Assembly (NCBI RefSeq): GCF_036516575.1
Contig: NZ_DATBTY010000040.1
Coordinates: forward strand, 124,001 to 188,000
DNA from: Cerasibacillus sp036516575
GTDB lineage: Bacteria > Bacillota > Bacilli > Bacillales > Amphibacillaceae
Direction: 5' to 3'
Length of the DNA stretch: 64,000 bases
In this document: piece after piece, positions 52,193 through 59,474 of the stretch
How positions within the stretch are numbered: position 1 is the stretch's first letter
How the letters are laid out: each line of letters begins with the position of its first letter
The notes under the pieces: generated by a model
The model's input: only the letters and a program-made list of their open reading frames with translations
What the model was told of the DNA's origin: nothing
Databases searched by the model: none
Program-made: the position numbers and the translations under genes

Positions 52193-52396
52193 ATGGTGAG
52201 ATTAAAAGATATTAAAGTAGACCCCAAGACTATGAAACTCGAAATTGATATAATGAATAAAAAGGATAACTTTGCCATTGTAGTAAGTGAAGGAAGGGCA
52301 AAAATAGCTGAACTTCCTCAACATGGAGAAACTAAGATTATTACGCATCAAGGTAAAGTCAAAAGGGTGAAGTGGGATGAAGGGGAAGAATTTTAA
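52193..52396 (+). CDS. xtrA: XtrA/YqaO family phage protein
   Basis: This 67-aa protein ends with the family stretch ITHQGKVKRVKWDEGEEF and has RLKDIKVDPKTMKLEIDIMN at the start. XtrA of PBSX and YqaO of skin belong here; function is unknown, and the gene usually lies before the late regulator. GGAG fits ATG 52193 or GTG 52196. Confidence 0.8.
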   Translation: MVRLKDIKVDPKTMKLEIDIMNKKDNFAIVVSEGRAKIAELPQHGETKIITHQGKVKRVKWDEGEEF

Positions 52397-52466
52397 AAGG
52401 AAGTATGGTAAAAGGATATATCGTAAAAGAAAGATAAATAAAGGCGGATTAACGTGGAGTGAAATA

Positions 52467-53252
52467 ATGACAATACTCTCTGCTCTAATTCTTGGCTTAT
52501 CTTCAGTTTACGCAGCATTTATTACTAAAACCAATAAAGTTAAATACGAACATATAGCAACTCAAGAATGGAAAATAGAAGACGCTATAGAGTACTATCC
52601 ATTAAAAAAAGGAAATGAATGGATTTATACAGGGGAGATTGAGTCAATCAAGTCAAATGGTGATAAATATCATAAAAAAATAAAATTAGAAACAAAGATT
52701 ACAGATGAAATAATAAACGGGGATATAAAGCTATTTATTTTTAATAATAATTTACTTAATATAAATGTAAACGACTATTATATGAATGACATCCATAGCA
52801 ATAAAGATGATAATTTTTCACGGGATAGATCTTCTGGAATTTTAGTCGTAGCAAGCGATGTATACTTTGTAGATAATTCCGTTATTGAAGAAGTTAAAGA
52901 AGAGATTATTAATTTAGGTAAGATAAAAGATAGTGTAGCCACAACCCCTCAATTAGGAAAGTTAGAGCTAATTTATAGATTTCCTCTATATAAAGGGCAA
53001 AGATTTGGGGATTTGGACAATATTGCCCGTGAAGATTTAGCGTATTTTTGGTATGTTAATAATGAAAGGACATTATTAGAAACAGAAAATGACAGTGTTA
53101 TTGAGAAAAAAATATATGAATTAATTTATCAAGAATTAGGAGGTTTTCAAAAAGTTATATTTAAACCATATTTGGGAGTGACGGAATATGTGAATGAATA
53201 CAGTGTAAAAGGTAAAATACACTTTACACTTGATAGTTATCGATTAAAGTAA
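52467..53252 (+). CDS. Uncharacterised exported or membrane-anchored phage protein
   Basis: GGAG (52456-52459) fits ATG 52467, giving a 261-aa protein with a hydrophobic N terminus (MTILSALILGLSSVYAAFIT) that serves as signal or anchor. The frame extends back to ATG 52377, overlapping xtrA, which would add a very basic stretch (RKYGKRIYRKRK) before the helix. The body contains YYPLKKGNEWIYTGEIES, found in various Firmicute surface proteins. No family is named with confidence. Base composition is more A-rich than its neighbours, suggesting an acquired gene. Confidence 0.65.
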   Translation: MTILSALILGLSSVYAAFITKTNKVKYEHIATQEWKIEDAIEYYPLKKGNEWIYTGEIESIKSNGDKYHKKIKLETKITDEIINGDIKLFIFNNNLLNINVNDYYMNDIHSNKDDNFSRDRSSGILVVASDVYFVDNSVIEEVKEEIINLGKIKDSVATTPQLGKLELIYRFPLYKGQRFGDLDNIAREDLAYFWYVNNERTLLETENDSVIEKKIYELIYQELGGFQKVIFKPYLGVTEYVNEYSVKGKIHFTLDSYRLK

Positions 53253-53284
53253 TTAGTTAAATAAACTGTTCTACCAGTCAACTG

Positions 53285-53330
53285 GAGGGCATCATTCAAC
53301 GCATTAAGCGTTGTTTGGTGTCCTTTTTTA
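53285..53330 (+). terminator. Intrinsic terminator before arpU
   Basis: GGGCATCATTCAACGC pairs with GCGTTGTTTGGTGTCC with mismatches, followed by TTTTTT. Confidence 0.85.
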
Positions 53331-53354
53331 ATTTTATAAGAAAGGGTGTTATAT

Positions 53355-53801
53355 ATGCAATTAGCATTTTTACCAGAGATTGATCGGGAGAAAACAAGGA
53401 AAAACGTAGAGGCAGCATTGGAACAGTATCGAATTATGCTTTTAATGAATCCAGAAGAATATGAGCCAAAAGTAACTTCATCCTTAAAATTGATTCCATC
53501 TGCACCAACAAATGAGTTTCATTCTTCTACCGAGGATGTGGCCATTAAACGAACAGACATGGAAATAAAAAGAAATAAATTTATAAAAAGGATTCTCCGT
53601 GCTGTTAATCAGTTAAGTTATCAAGAGCGATCCATTATCATTAATCGTTACTTAACAGGTGAAGACACCTTTGATTATGAAATATACAATGAATTAGGCT
53701 ATAGCGAAAGTAAATATTACAGGATTAAATCGGATGCATTTTATAAATTGGCTTTCATTCTAAGAATTGTAGTCTATAAAGAAGAAGGTGAAGTAGTATG
53801 A
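53355..53801 (+). CDS. ArpU family phage late transcription regulator
   Basis: This 148-aa protein matches the ArpU family (LAFLPEIDREKTRKNVEAAL, then LGYSESKYYRIKSDAFYKLA). The C-terminal half is like sigma region 4. In Gram-positive phages ArpU/RinA-type proteins switch on the packaging and structural operon. AAAGGGTG fits ATG 53355. It overlaps the start of the next gene by 4 bases, as is usual for this pair. Confidence 0.88.
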   Translation: MQLAFLPEIDREKTRKNVEAALEQYRIMLLMNPEEYEPKVTSSLKLIPSAPTNEFHSSTEDVAIKRTDMEIKRNKFIKRILRAVNQLSYQERSIIINRYLTGEDTFDYEIYNELGYSESKYYRIKSDAFYKLAFILRIVVYKEEGEVV

Positions 53802-54340
53802 GGATCGTTCAACCAATTCGTGATCCAGATAAGATTGATAAGATGAAACTGTATTTAAAAAATAAGCGAGAGCGTGATTATATTATGTTTCTGCTAGGCA
53901 TATCGGTTGGCTTACGTATTTCTGATATTTTGCAACTTAAGAAAGAAGATTTACTTAAGTCACATATTGATATTAAGGAAACAAAGACACAGAAAATAAA
54001 AAGAGTAAAGATTCCAGGTTATTTAAAGAAGGAATTCGTAGCATACGCTAAAACGTTAGATGATGGTGACTATGTTGTTAAAAGCAGAGAAGGAGAGAAT
54101 AAGCCTATTTGTAGGACGACAGCATATCGAATATTAAGAGATGCTGCTGAACATGTTAATTTAAAAGAGATTGGTACTCATACACTTAGAAAGACGTTTG
54201 GGTACCATTTTTATAAACAAACAAAGAACATAGCAATGCTAATGGAGCTATTCAATCATTCAGAGGAAAGTACTACGTTAAGATATATCGGTATCACTCA
54301 AGATGCGCTTGATGAAGCAATGGATAAATATCGTATATGA
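53798..54340 (+). CDS. Short tyrosine recombinase/integrase-family protein
   Basis: This is the catalytic domain only: Arg in GLRISD (R40), the beta-hairpin Lys region (about 64), HTLR (128-131), His 154 in LFNHSEESTTLRYIG and Tyr 163. All catalytic residues are present. It lacks the N-terminal arm-binding and SAM-like domains of true integrases. In many Firmicute phages such a protein sits between ArpU and the terminase region, with an uncertain role. It is unlikely to be the sigK excisionase, which in skin is a serine recombinase. 180 aa. Confidence 0.85.
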   Translation: MRIVQPIRDPDKIDKMKLYLKNKRERDYIMFLLGISVGLRISDILQLKKEDLLKSHIDIKETKTQKIKRVKIPGYLKKEFVAYAKTLDDGDYVVKSREGENKPICRTTAYRILRDAAEHVNLKEIGTHTLRKTFGYHFYKQTKNIAMLMELFNHSEESTTLRYIGITQDALDEAMDKYRI

Positions 54341-54497
54341 ATTTCTTTTTTTGATATAAGTACAACATAAATAATAATAGCGTGCACTCATTTTATGAAT
54401 GTTAATTAAGTCAATGTTATCAAGGAGTATAGCAATTTGGCGAGTGCAACAGTCTATGTATTGTAATACACTCTATTAATTATTAGGAGGAATAACT

Positions 54498-54794
54498 ATG
54501 AAGATTGAAGAAGCGAAAGAAAGAATTAAAGAGTTGGAGAGTTACATTGAATTAGTAGAAAACTATGAACCACAAACAATGGAACAAGAAGCAATAAAAT
54601 TGTATGTGCTTCTAGAAAATGTAACGAGGGTGACTAAAGAACTTAACGAAAAGGGATATAAAATTGAGAATCGTAAACTTGTTACAACAGATGTATCCAA
54701 GATATTAAAAACAAAACCAAAAGATAAATTACACGAGTTGGCCCATAAAATGTTTAAAAAGAATCGACGTAGACCCCAAAATATTATTTATTAA
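54498..54794 (+). CDS. Coiled-coil phage protein, 98 aa
   Basis: AGGAGGAATAACT precedes ATG 54498. The first 60 residues are helical (KIEEAKERIKELESYIELVE) and the C terminus is basic (KMFKKNRRRPQN), so it may bind nucleic acid. No family is recognised. It is flanked by 157- and 178-base gaps. Confidence 0.6.
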   Translation: MKIEEAKERIKELESYIELVENYEPQTMEQEAIKLYVLLENVTRVTKELNEKGYKIENRKLVTTDVSKILKTKPKDKLHELAHKMFKKNRRRPQNIIY

Positions 54795-54821
54795 TAATAC
54801 GTAACATAAAAATTTCAGATT

Positions 54822-54890
54822 GTGAAAGGTTGACAATTTTTTAATTCTATTTATATGTCAGTGAAAGGTATACGTATTTTCACCGGTGAA
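54822..54890 (+). promoter_or_regulatory. Promoter and palindrome upstream of HNH_2 gene
   Basis: TTGACA (54830-54835) is followed at 16 bp by TATATG (54852-54857). GTGAAAGGT occurs at 54822 and again at 54861, and a perfect palindrome TTCACCGGTGAA lies at 54879-54890. The repeated GTGAA/TTCAC half-sites suggest an operator controlling the nuclease gene. Confidence 0.5.
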
Positions 54891-54972
54891 CCTTGGAATA
54901 TGATAGTATGCTATATTAAGGATATATATGGTAAACATGGAACTATGAAATCTTATTTAGGGGGATGTAAAA

Positions 54973-55725
54973 TTGGGAAAGTCTAAATTAGATCAACGAA
55001 GAATAAACTTCGTTAAAAGTTTACCTTATAAAACAAGAGCAAGGATTCTTTATGAATATTTAAAAAAAGGTACAAGTAATCGAGATATTGAACGGAATGT
55101 CGATGGCTTAAATGAAAATGATGGATGGGAAGCTTGGAGTGTAATTCATTTCTATGGACATAATAGATTTAGTAAGGCTCAATACCCACATATTACATTG
55201 AAATATTTAACAGATATACTATCGGAAATTAGTGATGAAGACTTAGAAGAGTTTCATCTAAAAAATGATGAAGTTGTTAAATCACAAACGTTAATGAATG
55301 AAAATGATGGTAAAGATGTTTTAAGAACTATTACAACTCGTCAAGGACAGTATAAACTGAGACAGATTCTTTTAAAAAGTTACAAATCAAGATGCGCTAT
55401 ATGTGATATTAATCATCCGAAGTTATTAATAACTAGTCACATAAAAACATGGGCTGAATCAACACAATACGAAAGAATAAATCCTAGTAACTGCATCTTA
55501 TTATGCTCACTTCATGATGCTCTATTCGAACATGGGTTCATTTCTTTTGATGATAATTATAAAGTTTTGTTTTCACCAAACTTTGACTTTAAAGGACAAG
55601 GTATAGAAACTAACTTAAATTTTGAAAGACCATTACATGATCCACCTTCAAAGTTTTTTCTTCAAGAACACAGGCTAAAGCATGGTTTTCAAAAAGTGAA
55701 GTCTTTTGAAACGATTAATCTATGA
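54973..55725 (+). CDS. HNH_2-type restriction-like endonuclease
   Basis: The C-terminal half is an HNH_2 domain: RQILLKSYKSRCAICDINHP (CxxC at 141-144), LLITSHIKTWAES (His 156), ERINPSNCILLC and CSLHDALFEHG. This domain is typical of stand-alone restriction enzymes, often modification dependent. The N-terminal 100 residues (LPYKTRARILYEYLKKGTSN, GWEAWSVIHFYGHNRFSKAQ) are an unrecognised, possibly DNA-binding domain. It starts with TTG after GGGGGA. It has its own promoter-like region and lies in a cargo position between the lysogeny/late regulators and packaging genes. 250 aa. Confidence 0.82.
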   Translation: MGKSKLDQRRINFVKSLPYKTRARILYEYLKKGTSNRDIERNVDGLNENDGWEAWSVIHFYGHNRFSKAQYPHITLKYLTDILSEISDEDLEEFHLKNDEVVKSQTLMNENDGKDVLRTITTRQGQYKLRQILLKSYKSRCAICDINHPKLLITSHIKTWAESTQYERINPSNCILLCSLHDALFEHGFISFDDNYKVLFSPNFDFKGQGIETNLNFERPLHDPPSKFFLQEHRLKHGFQKVKSFETINL

Positions 55726-55750
55726 TTGAAAATAGCGAAAGGATAAGCAT

Positions 55751-55825
55751 ATGTTCCACCTTTTTAAAAGAAGATGGCTAAAAAATTTGTGGGAGATTCG
55801 TGGGAGAAAAAAGGGAGAAACTTGA
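55751..55825 (+). CDS. 24-aa basic peptide or remnant
   Basis: AAAGGA precedes ATG 55751. The peptide is basic and aromatic (FHLFKRRWLKNLWEIRGR). The tandem GTGGGAGA and GGGAGA words in it resemble the ends of integrase genes near attachment sites, so it may be a vestige. Confidence 0.3.
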   Translation: MFHLFKRRWLKNLWEIRGRKKGET

Positions 55826-55898
55826 ATGACTATTTCTGTATTTATGTGTTTTAATGATAGTGTGAGAAGAATCATTCATTACAAAACCCCACTCTTTT

Positions 55899-55930
55899 AA
55901 GCAACGATCACTAACGGTCGTTGCTTATTA
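55899..55930 (+). terminator. Intrinsic terminator in cargo region
   Basis: AAGCAACGA (55899-55907) pairs with TCGTTGCTT (55918-55926), preceded by CTTTT and followed by ATTAT. Confidence 0.75.
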
Positions 55931-56000
55931 TATGAACAGTTGCATTAAATTACCAATTCTAGCATAATATTGTTGATTACATATATTAGGAGTTGATAAC

Positions 56001-56570
56001 ATGAATAAAGAAAAAGTTAAGAAACCAATTTACAAGAGATGGTGGTTTTGGTTAATTGCAATTATTATAGTTATTGGAATAGCTTCTGGTGGTGAAGAAG
56101 AAAAAGATAAAGCGAAGGAAAATAAAGATGTTGAACAAGAAAAAGTTCAAGATGAAGAGAAAACCACAAAAACTTCCAAAGAAGAATCAGATGAACCTGA
56201 AGAAGTAGAGGAAAAGGAAGAAAAAGAAAAGAAGAAAGAAAAAAAGAAAGAAAAGGAAGACATACCTAAAGAGTATGAGTCAGCACTTAAAAAAGCAGAA
56301 ACATACGCTAATAATATGTATATGTCAAAAGCAGGACTGTATGAACAGCTCACATCAGAATACGGAGAAAACTTTTCCGAAGAAGCTGCACAATATGCCG
56401 TAGAAAATGTAGAAGCTGATTGGAAAGAAAATGCATTACAAAAAGCAATTATATATCAAGATGACATGGCGATGTCGCCAAACGCTATATATGATCAATT
56501 AATCTCAGAGTATGGGGAAAAATTCACTGAAGAAGAAGCGCAATACGCTATTGATAATTTGCCAAAATAA
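56001..56570 (+). CDS. Ltp family membrane-anchored superinfection-exclusion candidate
   Basis: A basic start (MNKEKVKKPIYKR) leads into one membrane helix (about 14-30). A highly charged Lys/Glu linker (34-90) follows. Two tandem repeats of about 47 residues (95-141 and 142-189) carry the Ltp signature: MYMSKAGLYEQLTSEYGENF with SEEAAQYAVENV, and MSPNAIYDQLISEYGEKFTE. Ltp of streptococcal phage TP-J34 blocks DNA entry of related phages at the cell surface. Here the anchor is a helix and not a lipobox. AGGAG precedes ATG 56001, and terminators flank the gene. 189 aa. Confidence 0.82.
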   Translation: MNKEKVKKPIYKRWWFWLIAIIIVIGIASGGEEEKDKAKENKDVEQEKVQDEEKTTKTSKEESDEPEEVEEKEEKEKKKEKKKEKEDIPKEYESALKKAETYANNMYMSKAGLYEQLTSEYGENFSEEAAQYAVENVEADWKENALQKAIIYQDDMAMSPNAIYDQLISEYGEKFTEEEAQYAIDNLPK

Positions 56571-56572
56571 TT

Positions 56573-56603
56573 AAGACATCTCATAATGAGGTGTCTTTTT
56601 TTA
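56573..56603 (+). terminator. Intrinsic terminator after the Ltp-like gene
   Basis: AAGACATCTCAT pairs with GAGGTGTCTT, ending in seven T, immediately after the stop. Confidence 0.88.
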
Positions 56604-56708
56604 TGATGTTAATGATACAGAAAACAGTATTTGCGAATAAGACTTCATATTAACTGAGTATATAGTAATTTTAATACTAAATAATTCCAATTGAATGGAG
56701 TGATATAT

Positions 56709-57056
56709 TTGCTATTTAATAAATCTACTCATTTAACATGTTGTGATCAATGTCATAAGCCGTTTGAAATCAATATAAAAAGTAAATACTTAGGTGAAGG
56801 CATTGTAAGACGGTACTTCTGTTGTGAGCACTGTAGTGCAATGTATACAGTTGCTTACATCAATAATTCTATCAAGAGTCGGCATAAGAAGTTGAATCGG
56901 ATCCGCAGACAAATCCAAATGACCCAGCGAATGAAAGTTCATAAGAGTAAACTTCTAGAAAAAGAAGAAAGACTTGAAGAACTATCAAAAGCTGCAAAGA
57001 AACTCATGCTAGAAAATAAAGAAGAACACGACCGGCTTGTTATGATTTATGAGTGA
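56709..57056 (+). CDS. Zinc-finger and coiled-coil phage protein
   Basis: CCDQC and CCEHC pairs enclose a finger of about 35 residues, followed by a long basic coiled coil (RIRRQIQMTQRMKVHKSKLL, EERLEELSKAAKKL). GGAGTG fits TTG 56709 (115 aa); TTG 56691 is in frame. Such proteins commonly precede the HNH-terminase genes in Bacillus phages. Function is unknown. Confidence 0.65.
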   Translation: MLFNKSTHLTCCDQCHKPFEINIKSKYLGEGIVRRYFCCEHCSAMYTVAYINNSIKSRHKKLNRIRRQIQMTQRMKVHKSKLLEKEERLEELSKAAKKLMLENKEEHDRLVMIYE

Positions 57057-57062
57057 TGTAAA

Positions 57063-57389
57063 TTGGCTGAATATAAAACAGATGAACAAAAGAAATCATT
57101 CTACAATTCAAAGGCATGGCAAGAGTTAAGACAGCAGGCACTAGAACGTGATAACTATGAATGTCAGTGGTGTAAGAAGGAAGGAAAGGTTACTGTCGAT
57201 AGCATTAAGGAAAAAGGTAAAAGAAAAGAAATCGTTTTGAATGTGGACCATAAATATCCAATAGAAAAATATCCTAAACTAGCCTTGGTGTTAGATAACC
57301 TGCAAACATTATGTATATATCACCATAATGTGAAGGAAGGTAGGATATTTAAACGAAGGAAACCAAAATGGGATGATGAGAGGTGGTAA
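57063..57389 (+). CDS. HNH endonuclease of the packaging module
   Basis: This compact HNH protein (108 aa) has CQWC (34-37), VLNVDHKYPIEKYP (His 63), N79 and CIYHH (84-88). HNH proteins next to the small terminase are required for cos cleavage in HK97-type phages. It starts with TTG 57063. The next 107 bases are the likely cos region, then TerS. Confidence 0.9.
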   Translation: MAEYKTDEQKKSFYNSKAWQELRQQALERDNYECQWCKKEGKVTVDSIKEKGKRKEIVLNVDHKYPIEKYPKLALVLDNLQTLCIYHHNVKEGRIFKRRKPKWDDERW

Positions 57390-57497
57390 TGATACCCCCG
57401 TCAAAACATTTTGGTTTTTATTTTCGCCTGGGAGACCGGGCAGGGGGCTCGATTTTGTAGATTTTTTAATTTTTTCACGTATGGGGGGGTGGAGTGT
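57390..57497 (+). other. Putative cos/packaging region
   Basis: A non-coding stretch between the HNH and small terminase genes stands out by composition: CCCCC near the start, then GCCTGGGAGACCGGGCAGGG, and a run of seven G before TerS, in an A+T-rich genome. Position and composition fit a cos site; the nick sites cannot be set. Confidence 0.55.
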
Positions 57498-57815
57498 TTG
57501 ACACGCAAGCTAAGAATTGATGTAGGCATTGATAAAATAAAGGATTATTTGATGTCTAGGATAGATCAAACTAATCCGGTTGAAGTAGAAAAAGTTGGTA
57601 GGTACTTAAAGCATATAGAAATTTATCGGCGTATGGATCGTACGATTAAAAAAGAAGGTGTATCAGTTACTACGAAAAATGGTAGTCAGACATTTATTAA
57701 AGCTCATCCACTACTCCGTGAAATGAACAGGGTTAACTCGGCCATTATTAATATTGAACAATCATTCAATTTAGAAGACGGCAATAAGAAATTTAGTGCA
57801 AAAGATTTGATATAA
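57498..57815 (+). CDS. Terminase small subunit (P27 family)
   Basis: The 105-aa protein has helix-rich phage P27-type features, with VGRYLKHIEIYRRMDRTIKK and HPLLREMNRVNSAIINIEQS. TerS recognises cos DNA and regulates the large subunit. GGTGGAG precedes TTG 57498 (GTG 57489 is possible). The stop touches the TerL start. Confidence 0.87.
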   Translation: MTRKLRIDVGIDKIKDYLMSRIDQTNPVEVEKVGRYLKHIEIYRRMDRTIKKEGVSVTTKNGSQTFIKAHPLLREMNRVNSAIINIEQSFNLEDGNKKFSAKDLI

Positions 57816-59456
57816 ATGCTTAAAAATAAACATGTTGAATATTATATGAACCAATACGAGACTGGAAAAATTAAAGTCAGTAAGTACGTGGTTCTTTTGT
57901 TTTCATATTTAAAAAATCACGTTCTTAATCGTGATGATATCTATTTTGATACAGAAATGCATGAAAAATATATTGCGTTTACTGAAAAAAATTATTTCAA
58001 CTTAATGCCGTTTCAAAAGTTTAAGACAGCATTTGTATTTTTATATTATAAGGAAGGCGGCTATCCGTTTTTTGAGCAATTCTTTTTCTATGAAGCACGT
58101 GGTGCTGGAAAAAATGGATTAATTTCCTCACTAGCTCATTTCTTTACGAGTGATTTGCATGGAATTGATAATTATAATGTATCAATTGTGGCTAATAGTG
58201 AAGAACAAGCAAAAACTTCTTTTGAAGAAATCTATAACACAATTGAACATGATGGGAAAGATGGAGTTCTACAGTCACTTTTTTATCACACTAAATCAGA
58301 AATTATAAGCCGAACGAATCAGAGTAAAATAAAATATCATACTTCAAATCCAAAAACTAAAGATAGTTTACGTGATGGTTGTGTTATATATGATGAAGTT
58401 CATGAATATGAGGATTCAGCTATAATAGATGTATTTTCATCAGGATTGGGAAAAGTAAAACATTCTAGGGAATTTTTTATTACGACTGATGGTTTTGTGC
58501 GTGGTGGATATTTAGATGATTTAAAAGACAGGGCTATCAATGTTCTAAAAGGTGAGGCGTTAGATGATCCGTTATTTGCTTTTATGGCCACCTTAAATAG
58601 TGAAGATGAAATGGATGACTACGATAATTGGCAAAAAGCAAATCCGATGTTCCATGAGCCAATGTCTGAATACGCAAAAGAATTATTCCGTAAAGTTAGA
58701 ACTCAATATATTACTTTAGGAAACTCTAAGCCTTCTGCAAGAGTTCGTTTTATGACGAAAAGAATGAATTTCCCAGGAACGGATTTAGAAACATCTGTAG
58801 CAACCTGGGAAGAAATAAAAGCCACAAATAGAGAAATGCCAAATTTAAAACATAAATCATGTGTAGGTGGATTAGACTTTGCCTCTATTCGAGATTTCGC
58901 TGCAGTTGGATTACTTTTTAAGCAAGAAAATAATTATGTTTGGAAAAGCCATTCATTTGTAAATAGGAATTTTTTAAAAAGAGTTGATTTAAAACCGCCA
59001 ATTGAGGAATGGGAAGAGAGGGGATTATTAACGATTGTTAATGAACCAGTCATTAATGTTAAACATATCGTTAATTGGTTTGTAAAAATGAGAGAAAGTT
59101 ATGGTTTAACAACAATTGTTGCGGATACATTTAGGTTGGATTTAGTTAAGCAGGCACTTGAAGATGAAGGTTTTGAGCTTGCTTATGTAAGGACAAAAGG
59201 AATTGAGGCATTGCTAGCTCCTAGGGTAGAAACAATTTTTGCTGAAAAGCGCGTTATATTTGGTGATAATCCACTTATGCGCTGGTATACGAATAACGTA
59301 AAAGTAATAACAGATTCAAAAGGTAATCGAACGTATGGTAAGAAAGATGAGATTAAGCGTAAGACAGATGGTTTTCAAGCGTTTATTCATGCTTTATATC
59401 GAGATGATTTGATAGATGAAGAATTGGATTTCTTCTTAGATGACATTGATTTTTAG
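57816..59456 (+). CDS. Terminase large subunit
   Basis: TerL is the packaging ATPase and nuclease. Walker A is ARGAGKN (94-100), a common variant in this family; Walker B is CVIYDEVHEYED (189-200). The RNase H-like nuclease begins at GGLDFASIRDFAAVGLLF with catalytic Asp, with VADTFRLD further on. At 546 aa it is complete. It follows TerS without a gap. Confidence 0.96.
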   Translation: MLKNKHVEYYMNQYETGKIKVSKYVVLLFSYLKNHVLNRDDIYFDTEMHEKYIAFTEKNYFNLMPFQKFKTAFVFLYYKEGGYPFFEQFFFYEARGAGKNGLISSLAHFFTSDLHGIDNYNVSIVANSEEQAKTSFEEIYNTIEHDGKDGVLQSLFYHTKSEIISRTNQSKIKYHTSNPKTKDSLRDGCVIYDEVHEYEDSAIIDVFSSGLGKVKHSREFFITTDGFVRGGYLDDLKDRAINVLKGEALDDPLFAFMATLNSEDEMDDYDNWQKANPMFHEPMSEYAKELFRKVRTQYITLGNSKPSARVRFMTKRMNFPGTDLETSVATWEEIKATNREMPNLKHKSCVGGLDFASIRDFAAVGLLFKQENNYVWKSHSFVNRNFLKRVDLKPPIEEWEERGLLTIVNEPVINVKHIVNWFVKMRESYGLTTIVADTFRLDLVKQALEDEGFELAYVRTKGIEALLAPRVETIFAEKRVIFGDNPLMRWYTNNVKVITDSKGNRTYGKKDEIKRKTDGFQAFIHALYRDDLIDEELDFFLDDIDF

Positions 59457-59474
59457 GAGGTGATTCATATCGGA

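Noticed and set aside
53798..54340. Tyrosine recombinase as the sigK excisionase
   Set aside because: It lacks the N-terminal domains and sits in the ArpU late-control position; skin uses a serine recombinase next to the other sigK half.
54383..54448. 7-bp inverted repeat TGCACTC / GAGTGCA with 52 bases between, and a 21-codon frame at 54414
   Set aside because: The arms are short and far apart, and the small frame has no good ribosome site; chance is likely.
55751..55825. Possible vestigial attachment site in GTGGGAGA-type words
   Set aside because: No second copy was found in the window and no integrase lies beside it, so it is listed only as a low-confidence small frame.
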